Origin: Dryocosmus kuriphilus
Lineage: Eukaryota; Arthropoda; Insecta; Hymenoptera; Cynipidae
Assembly (NCBI GenBank): GCA_038277395.1
Contig: CM076190.1
Span: forward strand, 253,863,989 to 253,927,988
DNA: 64,000 nt
Direction of reading: 5' to 3'
The position numbers were made by a program, and so were the translations under genes. A model generated the notes under the pieces. The model ran no database searches, was not told the DNA's origin, and saw only the letters and a program-made list of their open reading frames with translations. Positions 1-12,469 of this stretch are shown here, piece by piece. Within the stretch, counting starts at the first letter, position 1. Every line of letters begins with the position of its first letter.

Positions 1-175
1 GCATGAAAGGTTTTTGAGATGGGTCATGGGGGTGGGATGGAGCTGCCCAGGTGATATATTGAGGGAAGAGATAGGCCCAGAAAAAGTGGTAATAAGGCAG
101 CTAAAAATGACTTCGAATTTTTAAGAAAAACTAAGGAGGGGAGAAGGAAGTAAGATCGCGCAAGCGTGTGCAAGG

Positions 176-560
176 GTGATAGAAAACAAAGAGAGAAGGG
201 GGAACATGGGTAGGTCGAAAGGGAAAGAAGAAAGGTACGCAAGGAGGAGAGAATGGAGTATGAATGGGGAAAATAGAGATTGGCAAGTAATAGAGAACGA
301 TATTTTGGCGAGACAAGGGGAGGAAAGATGGGCAAAATTCGTGAATTTAAGGTACAATAGTTGGTACAAGATGGTAAAGTGGGAAGGAGAGCCAGAATAT
401 TTGAAGAATTTAAAGAAGGAGGGTAAATGGAATATAATGATGAGATTTAGAATGGGAGAGAGAGTAAGAGAGAGTAGATACTGAATGAACGAGGAGGAGA
501 ATCTGCATGTGTTGGAAAGGTATACAGGTGATAAAGAGGAAGGGAAAAGTGTGGAAGAGA
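176..560 (+). pseudogene. LINE reverse transcriptase C-terminal fragment
   Basis: An open frame at 176-484 encodes about 100 highly charged residues. It contains RYNSWYKMV, then PEYLKN, then RFRMGERVRESRY, and stops at a TGA where relatives have Trp. This spacing is what I know from the extreme C-terminus of non-LTR retrotransposon ORF2 proteins common in Hymenoptera. After the stop the same frame runs on with Glu-rich residues to about 560. The catalytic reverse transcriptase core is absent, so this is a dead tail. The sequence from 720 to 900, with a late AATAAA-like stretch near 890, could be its 3' UTR. Family assignment is from memory of the motif. Confidence 0.5.
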
Positions 561-949
561 GAGTAAAGAGATTCTGAATGGGAATGGAGAGGGGAAGAAT
601 GGATGAAGAAGTTGGAAAAGTTAAGAGGAAGAAAAGTTCTCTTGATGTAAGTAAAATTATAAAGCAGAGTCGAGAAAGAAAGTATCAATTTATTATAGAT
701 TGGTAAAGGCAAGAGGAAACGAAAGACACTAGTCTCGATCGCAAGCGTAGAAATATAAGAGTAGAGAATAAGACAGATTGTACATACTAGCGATAAGATA
801 ACGATAAGGTATGAAATAAGGAACTGGATGTATAGACACTTGTAATGATTTTATGAAGACTCTTGAACCTGTAAAAGGGAGAAATTACAAATAAACATTG
901 ATATAATCCATATTCATTGAAATTTTAGAAAAAATTTGGGCAAATGAAA

Positions 950-3900
950 GTTACTAATCAACATAATTAAATAGAATTTCTTTATTTATTTTATTGCTTA
1001 GCAACTGTAATAAATAAGTAATTACAACAAGGCAATAATATCTACGATTAATAATAAACGGACGATAAAAATTAATATACCATAAATATTTCCTAGATCG
1101 CTAAAAAAAATTGTGTTTGTGGCGTTGCTTTTTCTTCAAAATTAATTTTCTTAGCTCCTTTAAACAAAAAGTCGTAAACATGGCAACGAGATTGCTAACA
1201 TATTTAATGGTTGATGATATAAAAAGTTTATCATGACTAATTTTTTAGAGAATTGAATGTATTGTGAAATTGTTATTGTCTTTTTTGATCTACCGTCAAT
1301 AGTTCACCTAAAACTCTTTAAAAATCATAAAAGTAAGACTTAAGAGGCCTGTAGCTTTTAATTATTGATGATAAAAGAAACCTATCCCTTAAAATTTTAA
1401 GGCAAAATTTAACCAACTCAAAAAATTTAATAAATTTGTTGTGCTATCATCACAAGTTCACTTGATAAAAGTTAAAAATTAAAAAAATAAAACTTTGTGA
1501 GGCTGTAAGTTCTAAAAATTAATAATACGAATAATTTATCCAAACTTATTTGTAGTTCGTCAAATGGACTATAAAATTGCGATTTATGTTTTTGTCCTAT
1601 CTTCGATAGTTTAGCTTAAAAATGTAAAAAACGCAAGATTTTCAAAAATTGAAACCTTATGGCTCTACAGAAAGTCAAATACTGGTGATAGAAATTTCAC
1701 TCGAGGGAATTTTTTTTCAAAAATTTACTGCCGAATAAAGTTTATTTAACTATTTTATGAAAAAGGTGTTCATAGCTTGTGGAATTAAATAATGTAAAAA
1801 ATCCTCTTTTCTTTGCTATTTCAATGGAAAAACAAAATTGTCGCATTTCCAACTTTTCCACAAAAAATGTTACAGTAGAAGTTTTAAATAAAACATCTGA
1901 ATTTTTAACAAAAAACTTTATTTATTAACAAAAAAAGTGAACTTCACTGAAAAGTAGTTATATTTTCAACAAAATGAAGTAGGTGAAGGAAGTAAAGTAA
2001 AAAAAGGAACAAAGAACTAAGTAAATTATAATTCTTTTACTTGTTTCAAAATATAACTTTTTCGTTATAAAATTTAAACATTTAAGTTGAAAGTTATTTT
2101 TTTTTAGTACAGAATTGACCTTTTTTGTTCAAAACTTAGATATTATTATTTTGGCTTATCCGTTTTTTTTTTTTGTTAAATGTTCAACTGTTACATTCAT
2201 CGTTCTGAAAATTTCATCTTCTTCAATTGAAAGTTCAACAATTTTGTTGCAGATTGATCACTTTTGGTTGAAAATTCGTTTTTTAAATTATCTATCGAAA
2301 ATTACTTTCGTTGCTGTTAGAAATTCAAGTAACTTGTTAAAAATACGTGTATCTCAGTTCCAAATTAAAATATTCAATTATTTCAGTCATAAATTTTTCT
2401 TTTCATTTAGGGAAGAAGTAATTCTTTTATGGAAAATTCAAATATTTTGATTGATAGTTATTCCTTTCTGTTGAAAAATTATTTTTTTAGTTGAAAAATC
2501 TACTATTTTGTTCAAAATTGGCCATGCCTTTGTTAAAAATTACTTGAAGTTATTGAAAAGCATTGATGAAATTTTTTTTTTGTTTAAAGTATAACTATTT
2601 TTCAATTAAGTTTACCTTTTTTTTTACAATTTAACTTTTTTAAATTAAATATTCAGATATTTTGTTGAAATTGCAACTGCTACATTTTTTGTGTAAGAGT
2701 TGGGTATTCAGCTCTTTCAAAAATTCCTTTTCTTTAATTGATTATAATTCAAGTATCTTTTGTTTTAAAGTAATATTTTTTTTTTAAGTCAACTATAATG
2801 CTTTTTTGAGAATTCAGTTTTAAAATGAACATCCCAACTATTTTACTAAAAATTCGCCTTTTTAGTTAAAGATGAAGCTATAAAATTGCATCTTTTTTTG
2901 GTCCAACATTCAACATTTTGATCAAAATTTATCTTTTTATTCCAAATTTCGCTGTCCTGTTTATGGTTGAATTTCTTATCTTTTGTTCGAAATTAAGCCA
3001 TTATATTTTTAGTTTTGAGAGTTCATCTTTTGCGATTGAAAATTCAACAATTTTCTTGAAAATCCGTCTCTTCAGTCTTTTCTTTTAGTTTTAAATCAAA
3101 TAATTTTGTTTCAAAGTTAGCTTTCTTTTGAGGATTGCAGTATAACATTTATGGTTGAGAATTTAATTATTTATTTAAAAATTCAGTATTTCAATTTTAA
3201 ATCTTAACAATTTAAAGTGTTTCAAATTGAGTTCATTATTTTTGGAACTGGAAATTTAATATAAAATTAGAAATTTCAACAAATTTTTCGATGCTAGAAT
3301 TATTTGAAGACGAGGAAAAAACATTGTTTTGCGTTATGTGAATTAAAGATTTTTTTAATTGCAAATATTTGTCTTGGAATTTTTTCAGGATATACCCAGG
3401 AAACAAAACACTTGCGGTTTTCACTTTTCATTTAAAGCTTTCTCTGAGAAATAAACTTTTTTTAATTAAATGGCAAACTTGAAACGAGAAAATCTTATTT
3501 TTTTATTTTGTCTACTAAATGAAAAAGTTTTTGAGAAAATTTCTCAAAATTGTTCTAGTTAGTTATTAAACTGGTTTAATATATGTGCTTTAATTGAAAA
3601 AGACAAATTTTTAACAGAATACGTGAATTTTCAGTTTTCCCATAAAAATGTAAAAGTTGAAATTCCAAACTAAATATATGAAGTTTTAATAAAAAAAGGT
3701 TAAATTATTAGCACTGAAAGTGAACTTCATTAAAAAATAATTATAAATATTTTCAACAAATAAAAGTAAAGGAAAAAAAAGAAAGTAAAGTAAAAAAAGC
3801 AAAACAGATCTAAGTGAATTATAATTCATTCTCTTGTTTGAAAATATAACTTTTTAATGATAAATTTAAATATCTAAGTTGAAAGTCAATTCTTTTTTGC

Positions 3901-5935
3901 TTCAAAATCAATATTTTTTGTTTAAAATTTAGTCGTTCTTTTTTTGTTGTATTTTTTTTTTATTTTCGGTTAAAAGTTCAACTACTACATTTTTCGTTCT
4001 GAGTTAGAATTTATCTGAAATTAGTCAAAAAAGTTACTTCAACATTCGTTTTTTTAATATAACTATTTTTAATTAAATAATTAATTTCTCTGTTAATAGT
4101 GTAACTTTTTCTTATTAAAAATTCAGATATTTTGATTGAAAATTCAACTGTTAGATTTTTTGTAGAAAAGTTAGAAATTCAACTACTTTTTTTAAAATTC
4201 GTGTTTTCAGTTTCTCCTTTAGTTCAGATTCAACTAGCTTTGTTTGGAAGTTATTTCTTTTTTTTGAAAATTTATCTATAACATTTTTGGTTGACAATTT
4301 AATTATTATGTTGAAAATTCAATACTTCGACTTGAAATCTTAAAATTTCAAGCGTTTTAAATTGAATTCCGTATTTTTCAAGCTTGGAGCATAATATAAA
4401 ATTAGAAAATGCAGTAAAGTTGTTAAAGGTAGAATTATTCGAAAATGCGCAAAAAATACATTTTTTGCCTGTACAAATTGTATATTTTATTAACTTCAAG
4501 TGTTAGTCTTGGAATTTTTTTAGATTGAACCGAAGAAACGAAACAGTTGCTCTTTTTACTCCTTATTTCAAGCTTTCTTTAAAAAATAATTTTTTTTTTG
4601 ACTAAGTGACAGACTTGACAAGTAAAAAAAAAAACGCTTTTTGAGAAAATTTGTCAAAATTATCTTAGCTTTTTATTAAAATGATTTAATATTTTCGTTA
4701 ACTGAAAAAGGCCAATTTTTAACAAATTCGTTGAATTTTTAAACAAAACAAGAAGAATTTTCAAAATAATCGTTAAATTTTCAATCGAAAAAGTTTAACT
4801 CCCAAAACCAAAAATGTTATAGTTTAATTTTCAACACAAAATAAAAAAATCGCAACCGCGAATTGGATTTCTAAATTAAAAAAAAAAGTCACTTGTATCT
4901 TTAACAGAAAAAGACGAATTTAGAAAAAAGTAGTCGAATTTCCAACTTCCGCATAAAAAATTTTAAGTTGAAATTATAACCAAAACATCTGAAATATTAA
5001 TAAAGAAAAGTTGAATTATCAAAATAAAAAGTGAACTTCATCAAAAAATATTTGAATATTGAGTTGAAAGCTAATTTTTTTTGTTAAAAATTAGTTTTTT
5101 TAGTTCAAAATTTAGCTATCCTTTTTTTCGCTTATTTATTTATTTATTTATTTTTTTTTTTTTTGGTCAGAACTTTAGCTATTACATTTTTTGTTTTGAA
5201 AATTCACCTTCTTCATCTGTAAATTGAACAATTTTGGTGCAAATTCGTCAGTTTTAGCTGAAAATTCAGTTTTTACGTTTGTGTTCGAAAATTATTTTTT
5301 TTTTTTCGTTCAAAATTCACCTAATTCGTTAAAAAAATTGTATTTGTATTAAATAAAAAAGTTTTTTAAAAAATTAGTGAGAAATGTGCTAGTTAATTAT
5401 TAAACTGACTTAATATTTAATTTAACTGAAAAAGACAAAATTTTAACTAATTGGTTGAATTATCAAACAAACTAAGAAGAATGTTTAAAAAAATCGTTGA
5501 ATTTTCAATCGAAGAAGATGAACTCTCAAAACGAAAAGTGTAAAAGTTTAATTTTTGACCAAAAGTAAATAAAAACTCATCCATGAGCAGGAGCGAAAAA
5601 TTTTAAACGAAAAATACTAACTTTAAATAAAAAATAGCGTAATTTTCAACCAGCAAATATTACTTTTGAATGGAATAGTCTAAGTTTTAACTGAAACAGA
5701 CGAATTTTTAACAAAACAAATTCCAACTTTCCAACAAAGAATGTAAAATGATAAATTTAAACATTTGAGTTGAAAGTTAATTTTTTTTTTGGTTCAAAAC
5801 CAATCTCTTTTGTTCAAAAGTTAGTTGCTCTTTTTTCTGGCTGATTTTTTTTTTATTTTTATTTAAAAGTTCAACTACTACATTTTAGGTTTTGAAAATT
5901 CATTTTCTTCAATTGAAAATTTAAAGATTTCGCTG
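950..5935. repeat. AT-rich degenerate repeat block, no gene
   Basis: About 5 kb of very AT-rich sequence is built from diverged short units resembling TTGAAAATTCAACTATTTTG, in alternating orientation. No open frame looks coding. A larger duplication is visible: 3183-3475 and 4318-4620 share the same order of landmarks (an AGCGTTT-like stretch, an ATAATATAAAATTAG stretch, then a CAAGCTTTCT stretch). Similar units recur near 39190-39350 and 62990-63290. Confidence 0.7.
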
Positions 5936-5939
5936 CAAG

Positions 5940-6214
5940 TATTATACCTGTCGGAGTTCTGAAACCACTACGTAGTTCCACCTCCCACTGAGAGAAGGCG
6001 CCCCTAACCGCAGTCGGGAACTTTGCGGCCACTGTTTACCGAAATTCGGTAAATGTTCGTGTCCGGACTAACTCAGTCGGTAAGATAGAGAACTGGCACG
6101 CATCCGTGACTCTATTGATATGGATGATCCCTGTTTTACCGAATGAGTAGAACCATTCGTGAGGGCTGCGGGATTCCCCAATCTGTCTAGAAACTTTGAA
6201 GTGATTGTTAATTA
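5940..6214. other. GC-richer island, possible tRNA-derived SINE
   Basis: This segment is richer in GC than its flanks. TAACTCAGTCGG near 6067 resembles an RNA polymerase III A box (TRGCNNAGYNGG). I see no clear B box at the expected distance, so the SINE reading is weak. No convincing coding frame is present. Confidence 0.25.
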
Positions 6215-6515
6215 TTTGTCTCAAAATACCTTCTACAATCGTTTACGTTACATTTAGTTCTTTGTTTTATGGAAACTTCTAGAACTTTTCACGTCACAGT
6301 CAATCATTGGTCTCGTGGAACCTTCTAGAAGTTTACACGTGAAGGTTAATGATTTATCTTATGGAATTTTTTAGAACTTTAAGCATGACAGTTAACGATT
6401 TTTCTTATGGAATCTTCTAGAACTTTACACATGACATTTAATTATTTATCTTATCAAACCTTCTACAAACTTACATGTGGTATTTGAGACTTCTCTTATC
6501 GAACCTTATAGAAAC
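6215..6515. repeat. 46-bp tandem repeat carrying heat-shock elements
   Basis: Units start near 6271, 6317, 6363, 6409, 6455 and 6500, giving a period of 45-46 bp. The core is GGAACCTTCTAGAAC. Three units (6272, 6318, 6410) match the trimeric heat-shock element GAAnnTTCnnGAA exactly, and the others carry one or two changes. Another exact match lies just outside at 6592-6604. From 6605 to 6955 I see no gene. Confidence 0.75.
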
Positions 6516-6956
6516 TTTGCATAAGATGTGTAGAAGCCTTTGAACGATTCGATGGAAGCATGGACTATACCTTAAAGATTCTTTCTGGTTCGAAATTTCT
6601 AGAACTAAAAGCTTCTTTTTGATGCATTTATGAAGCTTGAATTCAACCCAACGATGTTTGTAAAGATTCAGTGATGAAGAAAAACGATATAGCGTGAAAT
6701 TTCGAATAAAGATCCAAAGGTGAAAGAGACGATATGGCGTGAAGTTTTGAATCCAAGTCAACGATGTTTGGACATGATAGGTTTAAATAAATTAAAACTT
6801 TTATTAACTTTAAACTTTTAATTTATTCAAATTAACCTCTAAACCTAATTGTACAAAGTAAACTCTTGACCTACTTTGTAAAGTCAAAATTGTTCAAACA
6901 AAAATTCATGCTTCTTATAGAAATCTTTAAGCGTCGTATCCATTGTACCAATACTT

Positions 6957-7534
6957 TTTTTCATGCCATCATCATCATCATCATCATTATCATCATCAAT
7001 ATCATCTTCATTTTTGTTCACGTCATCGATTTTACTTTGAGCGTAAGACGGTTGGCTGATCCCGAAGAGTCAAGAACCAGGTCCTAAGAGCAGGAACACT
7101 TCTAACTGCGCAGTTTTCATTCCGCTATTAAGTATAGTGATTGCACCTGATGGAGAGAGTATTCTGCAATTTATGGAGTGAAGTACAACCCAGAACCTCG
7201 AGATTATTTACATTTTGCAGAAAGTGCTCCAACCACTTCTTTCTTTTTAATCCCTTAACGTAGACTGCATTAGCGCCACGTAGTGTGTCTCGAATTATAC
7301 ACCTCACTTCCACATAGTGTATACCACCAGCACTCCATTCGAGACCGTGATAATTGCGCGCCAGCCACAAATTTTGATTCCTTTATCGGGCTGGCTACAT
7401 ACACCAGTGACAAGGTGGTTGGAAGAAGTAAACCACAGGTTTAGAGTCTTCCTGGAGAGAAAGTACAGCCAACTCCTTGAAGCCGAGCTAGTTAATGGGC
7501 GCCTTGAAGCCTTGCACGTCCACTATGAACTCCA
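6957..7534 (-). pseudogene. Maverick Cys/His protein gene, decayed copy
   Basis: This minus-strand copy matches the gene at 34770-35398. It begins at ATG 7534 with MEFIVDVQGFK, soon meets an in-frame stop, and continues in shifted frames through NYHGLEWSAGG, YVKGLKRKKW and the SLHKLQN segment. It ends in an Asp-rich tail encoded by a GAT-type repeat near 6960-7000. Relative to the copy at 34.8 kb it has lost most cysteines after the RCNH motif. It follows the capsid pseudogene in the same order as in the large Maverick. It is clearly non-functional. Confidence 0.75.
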
Positions 7535-7642
7535 TTTGAAAGAAAACTTAATTCCGGTTGCAGAAAACATCTCTTTTATAGCTTTTCTCCCACCCCCACT
7601 ACCACCAGCTAGACTGGCATTACTTCCACCAGAATCATCACT

Positions 7643-8790
7643 TTAAATCAGCTTTTTTACGCTACCACTGAGAGGCTGGTATTGAATAAAACAGTCATGT
7701 ATTATATGGCAGTAGGCTGAACTTTCAGAGGGAAAATTATCTCCAGATTCAAATTCCAAGCGAACGTCCACTGAGGACTGTTTGAGAAACTCATTTTGCT
7801 TGAGCAATCGATAACAATTAGAGGAGAGTGGTCTTTGAAATCATTCTTCTTCAACATTGGTTCAGACTCTTTGCTACATTAGGTTACCTGAATGTCTGCA
7901 TACATCTCATAAGTACAGTAGTGGTAACTAATTGTAATTAATGATCAGATTCAGGTTACCGTACGGAGAATACTATGAATTTAAGAACACCTTGATATTG
8001 GTTCTACCGCAATGGACGAAACAATTATCATATCTTGCTCGCCTATCCTTCCTGCCTGTCTGGAAGCCCAGGATAACGTAACGTGGTTTCTCCAACTGAG
8101 TTGACGTTTTCACGGTCCATATGTTTCTTGAGATAGTGGGGAGCAAGGGGTAATAATATGATTCCCATGAGCGAAAACTCATAGTGGTCAGAGGGTATTT
8201 TTCAATATAGCTTAGCAACTGTATCTTCTGCTAATCTGAAGTCATCACATACGGTATCATCCACTCCACTTTCTGAATCGAGATCCTAAATTGTTCTTCG
8301 TTTCCAGGATCTTGCTGTTGTTGAATAATGGCATTCAGGTCACTGCGTGATGTTTTCAGGATAAGTTCACGCTTTGCTTTTAGAACGATTTTTCTACAGT
8401 CTTCAGCGAATCCTAGGATCATGCTGAGCGGTGTACTAGCATCAAAATGTCCCTCCTCATTGGTAAGATGTCCTGTTCTTTCTGCGATGCCGAGCCATCC
8501 TGCATTCTGCATAAGATAACTTTTTCTAGGAGAGAGAGAGAGAGACGTAGCATTTTATGGTGCACGTGAGGCCGACACTTTTGCAACGATCAATTTCAAT
8601 ACCATTGAGTTCATAGCGAACTTCATCAAACAGAAAGCAGACGGCATTGCTCACTAACGTTGTAGCAGTAACGTTTCTGGCCACATCATCATCCCTTGTC
8701 AGTCTTCCGTACACGTGCAGTGAACTCTTACTGGGCAGTATACAGAAATCTTGATGCTGAAGAGTGATTTGAATTTCATCACTTTTGCAA
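7643..8790 (-). pseudogene. Maverick major capsid-like gene, decayed copy
   Basis: Three minus-strand blocks match the gene at 33426-34666: about 8526-8790 (with DEVRYELNGIEIDRC), 8231-8512 (with NAGWLGI and EEQFRISIQKVEWMIPYV) and 7973-8218 (with LEKPRYVILGFQTGRKDR). A frame-shifted C-terminal remnant runs down to a stop at 7643. The N-terminal roughly 50 residues of the full gene are missing, fused out by a deletion near 8800. Frameshifts and stops break it in several places. Together with the neighbouring Cys/His remnant this is an older Maverick fragment, not part of the 20.3-36.2 kb element. Confidence 0.8.
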
Positions 8791-8945
8791 CAGAAGATGA
8801 CAAATATCCTGAATGGCCATTTCAATTTTTGTCCTTGACCTTGAGGCCTAGTTGTGTCAGAAGGAGCATTTTCGAAGGTGTTAGCGCCTTGCGTGCTAGC
8901 TGAGAACTGGCCTGTGTCTGACATCTTGACTCCCTTATATAGGCT
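8790..8945 (-). promoter_or_regulatory. remnant of Maverick capsid-gene promoter and leader
   Basis: The minus strand here corresponds to 33260-33420 of the large element: a TATATAAG box near 8936, then a CAGGCCAGTT stretch, then leader sequence. It marks the upstream end of the fragment, beyond which homology to the Maverick stops. Confidence 0.5.
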
Positions 8946-8949
8946 CCCT

Positions 8950-9420
8950 TGTATGAGGCATGATAAACGTGTGAGATTGGAATGGAATGAAGGAATAGGG
9001 CTGGATAAATAAGAAGCGCAAGGAGTTCTAATCACGTGGTCATATGGTTCGTAGGACGTGGGGCATAAATTAGAGCGGTAGGATATAGGGATAGGGGTTA
9101 TTAAGAAAGGAATGGAAGGAGTGAACGGAGAAGAAGGAGACATATTACCCCTGATGCTTAGAATGAGGAAAGATGGGTTTAGAATAGAAGAATGGGGTAC
9201 GTAAATAGGGAGTGGGAAGAGAAGGTATATGTGGAGTATGGAGGAGGAGAAGGCAGAAGGGGAATTTGGGAGTAATGAAACATTTTGGGCGACAGATTCA
9301 CTTTTAGGGAACCAAAGACTTTCAGTTAAAAAGATGATGTCGGCCTGTGCTATTATCACACAGGCCCGCTGAATATTTTTCTCGTTCCTGTTGTTTCTCT
9401 GAAGCACCAATTTCATTTCT
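8950..9420. repeat. 3'-flank unit of the duplicated host gene (copy A)
   Basis: A purine-rich non-coding unit containing GGTCATATGG-type and GTGGGGCATAAATTAGAG-type stretches. Related copies lie at 42040-42665, 43480-43650, 51230-51480 and 58090-58200. In copies A and B it sits at the same place downstream of exon 2, so it appears to be part of a duplicated gene block. A long minus-strand open frame across it is fortuitous. Confidence 0.6.
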
Positions 9421-9816
9421 TTTGTCAGACAAGAGCTAGTGTTTATTAAACAGGTTTCACAATTATTGTAATAATTAATTTGGTACTTTTTATAACAACC
9501 CTTACATTAGAATACGCTTTGATTCTTAAATTAACCTAAATTGAGTTTCTTCACATGAAGTATTTCTGTTGGGATATACAGATATATAATATGTAAGACA
9601 TAAAGTTGATTAAAATAAAATTAACCAAGAGTAATCAAAACCAATATATTTTTATTCAGGTATTTTAACCGTTTTCCATATTTAAATTCTAATGTCTAAG
9701 TATACAATAAAGATGATATTTTATGTTTTAAAGGAGCAATATATATCATAGTATAATGAAAAAATTACAGATGATACGTTATAATATCTAGATGTTACAG
9801 AGTAATATTCAAAATT

Positions 9817-10346
9817 TTAATATTCAGTGCCTAATGTACAGTTTTCTGAATCAAGCCATTCAGGTAGGATCATTTGCGTAATTTGTAACAATCCTTCAGA
9901 ACGAAATATTTTACGAGTACGAGTAGGTGGTGCTGTGAAGAGAACACGCGGGTATCCACTCGGTAAACCTTCTTTAGTCTGAGCTTTGAGAATGGTTTCT
10001 AAACCAGTCATATTTGGTCTCGTTATAAAACAAGGATATTCTTTATGAACATAAAGATGACTGTTGATATATTGGATCCTAACAATATTATCGTTAGGAG
10101 GTAGTGGATATGCAAAAAGAAAGCCAATATCGTTTAGTACAGTAATGAATCCGTGTGGACCATCTGGGTTTTTGATATATACTTCCAGATCTCCAGAAAG
10201 AACAATGGCATTTGTGACTTTCATATGAATTTTGCTTCCAAGTGGAATATGAAAAGGAAACTTCCTTTGTATTGTATTAACATTATTGTGATTGTTTCCT
10301 TCACTCGTTCCGTACATTGCACCTTCGCTCGTTCCGTACATTGCAC
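9817..10346 (-). CDS. secreted protein family, copy A, exon 2
   Basis: Terminal exon of a two-exon gene whose exon 1 is at 19567-19618. A pyrimidine-rich acceptor ending in TTAATAG precedes G10346. Joining phase-1 exon 1 to this exon forms a Ser codon, giving a predicted 193-residue product. The exon encodes MYGTSEG twice (an in-frame 24-bp duplication), then PFHIPLGSKIHMKV, a PHGFITV stretch, PPNDNIVRI, CFITRP, GLETILKA, LPSGYP, APPTR, FRSEGLL and a C-terminal Cys. Copy B (51992-52491) keeps the same motifs in the same order. I do not recognise the family. The signal peptide and paralogy suggest a secreted protein, possibly a gland or venom product, but that role is inference. Confidence 0.7.
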
Positions 10347-11034
10347 CTATTAAGAAAAATGTATATTTATGAAGTTTTTGTACACTGAAAACATAACTGC
10401 TAGTAAGAAGATAAGAAGAAAGTGCTCTAGCTGCAATTTCTGTTAACAACAAAATTACTGATATCTCCAAATTCTAATTTTTGTCACTAAGGTAGTCGAA
10501 AAATTAATTGGTAATTTTTGTCATATTTATGTGCACCCCTCTCCCCTTCATAACACCCGCTACGAACCAAGTTTACCTTAGAAGTGCATCTTCAAGTTTG
10601 CGCCCTAACCATTATGTTTTAGAGATGCCTCCTTAGTTTCTTTTTTTGAGAATTCGATTATAATCTTATTATTTTATTTAAATTCGTAAGCTTCGCTTTT
10701 TCTACTTAAATTTATCTCGCAAGATGTAAAATCTTTCTTTATTCTATATTGTTTTTTATACCAGGACCTGGTGTCAAAAATGGACATTTAGCCTATCTGC
10801 CACTAACTCAAACCTCTATAATCTCAAGGTTCTTAATTATATAGGACGTCAAAAACGTTGTCAAAAAATATCCCAATCCTTGACGTCGGTTTTGACTCGT
10901 TCTTGACGCCAATTTTTTCAATAGGAAACTACTTAAATCTTTAAAAATGAACAATCGCATAAGAAAGCGATTATGAGTAGATCGTTTTAAAATAGATAAT
11001 GTTGAAAAATTCAAACCGATTTATTTTTACACGG
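10347..11034 (-). other. intron segment of copy A, conserved in copies B and C
   Basis: Non-coding. It aligns by eye with 52492-53230 (copy B) and 42690-43480 (copy C): shared landmarks include TTATCTCGCAAGATG and ATACCAGGACC, then a run of GACGTC-like words near 10845-10910. The conserved order supports one ancestral intron. Confidence 0.6.
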
Positions 11035-11039
11035 GTATA

Positions 11040-11730
11040 AACTAGATAATATTGTGTGAGTCGTCAGTTTTGCATTACGATATGTTACATGATTTGAATT
11101 TGTCAACGTGGCCCTAAAGAAATATATTGATCCCATTGCTAAATAAACGTACTATTTCTTATTATCATTAATTATTTAAAAACATTGTATCACACCTTCT
11201 CTATATGTCTTTCAAATTCTGTATCTATAGACTCGAAAAGAGTTAAAAATTAAGTGTTGAAAAATTATATTATGTTTAGTGCCACAATGGAATGAACTAG
11301 ATAATATTGTGTTAATCGTCAGTTTTTCCTTCACTTATTATTTTACATGGTTTGAATTTGGCAACGTGGTGCGAAACGAATATATTGATCACGTTAAAAA
11401 AATACATAATATTTCTTATTATCATTAATTTACACTTTCTCTATATTTCTCCCAAATTCTTTAACTTTAACCTCCAAAAGGATTACTGTCCACTGTATGA
11501 AAGACCATTATACAGTTCAACAACTTGAAACACAAATACTTAAATTCTCAACAAACAACAAAAAATTCATTTAAAATTTTATTATATGGAGAATATTTTG
11601 AAAGAAATAGTGCTGAAAAATTCGAATATATTTATCTTCACACTGCAATAAGCTAGATAATACTACATGAGTCGTCAGTTTTTTCTTCACATATGTTACA
11701 TGTGTGACGTATGTATGTCACCTTATATTA
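11040..11730. repeat. tandem intron repeats (copy A, 3' part)
   Basis: Diverged units of about 250-365 bp share AGATAATATTGTGTGAGTCG, then an ATGTTACATG stretch, AATATATTGATC, TTATTATCATTAATTATT and CCATTATACAGTTCAACAA. The same family occupies 16990-17258, 18569-19560 and 56680-57500, that is, the introns of both gene copies. Confidence 0.7.
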
Positions 11731-11734
11731 TAAC

Positions 11735-11847
11735 TTATAATAAAATGAGCCATGCTGGTATTTTTCGGCGCACATAAAAGTAATCAATAACAGCGTCTTC
11801 GAAGTTATTTAGACGAAATTGGATCCAATCATCAGGATTCGTGCTAT
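11735..11847 (-). CDS. candidate terminal exon of unknown gene
   Basis: On the minus strand a strong acceptor (TTTAATCTTTTCAG) is followed at 11847 by an open frame of about 36 codons with DDWIQFRLNNFEDAV and ending KIPAWLILL before a TAA. The two leading bases fit a phase-1 donor such as that of exon 1 at 19567-19618, so it could be an alternative exon or the end of a decayed paralogue. It has no resemblance to exon 2 of copy A. It might also be chance. Confidence 0.3.
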
Positions 11848-11944
11848 CTGAAAAGATTAAATTGTTGACGACAGAGATTCGGCAAATTGTCCTTACTATT
11901 AAATTGGAGAGCACTCTAAATGTAATTTGTAGCAATCGAGCAAT

Positions 11945-12465
11945 CGATAATCGACCATATTGTACACGTCAACAAAAACTAATCAACGAGGGCGAGGACA
12001 ACACCTATCCTTCTGTACAAGTCAACGCTGACTCGCCAGCGGGTGCAAAGACAGCACCCTCCTTTAAAAGGAGCCGAGTCTCCATAATCCTGGTCAGTCT
12101 TTGGTAATCGGTGGTGCTGCCCGTCGCCATCAATATTTATTCAGTTTCCTTCAGTATTTCCATGATCTGGGAAGTCCATCGGCGTCAGCCAAGCCTTTAG
12201 TCCATTTTTCAGTTAGTCTTTTGTCTTCGTCAAAAACTCATTCTTCGATCTCATCAGTGAAGTGGACAGTGGGGTGCTGGAAACCCACTTGGTGACTACG
12301 TGAATCAGTGACTCTGCTATGGTTCTGCTTTGAGTGTTCCTGCTTGGGCATTCCTATACCTCTGGAAACCTTTCAAACTTTAGAAGGCCAGTCCAATCGA
12401 AAATCAATCAACACCCATAAAAGCTCTTTGGAGGACACACCATTTCCAAACTTGGTTGTCGTATT
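11945..12465. other. GC-richer unassigned segment, LTR-like in composition
   Basis: The base composition rises relative to the intron repeats. A TTTAAAAGGAGCCGAG stretch near 12062 looks like a TATA-type promoter with GC-rich flanks, as in some LTRs. I could not find matching LTR ends or a coding frame. Confidence 0.25.
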
Positions 12466-12469
12466 GGAT

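Noticed and set aside
24..712. Minus-strand frames opposite the LINE fragment
   Set aside because: Shadows of a purine-rich strand; only the plus frame has recognisable residues.
8526..9416. Single 296-residue minus-strand protein
   Set aside because: Only the part near 8526-8790 is Maverick capsid-like; the rest is leader and a non-coding repeat that happens to lack stops.
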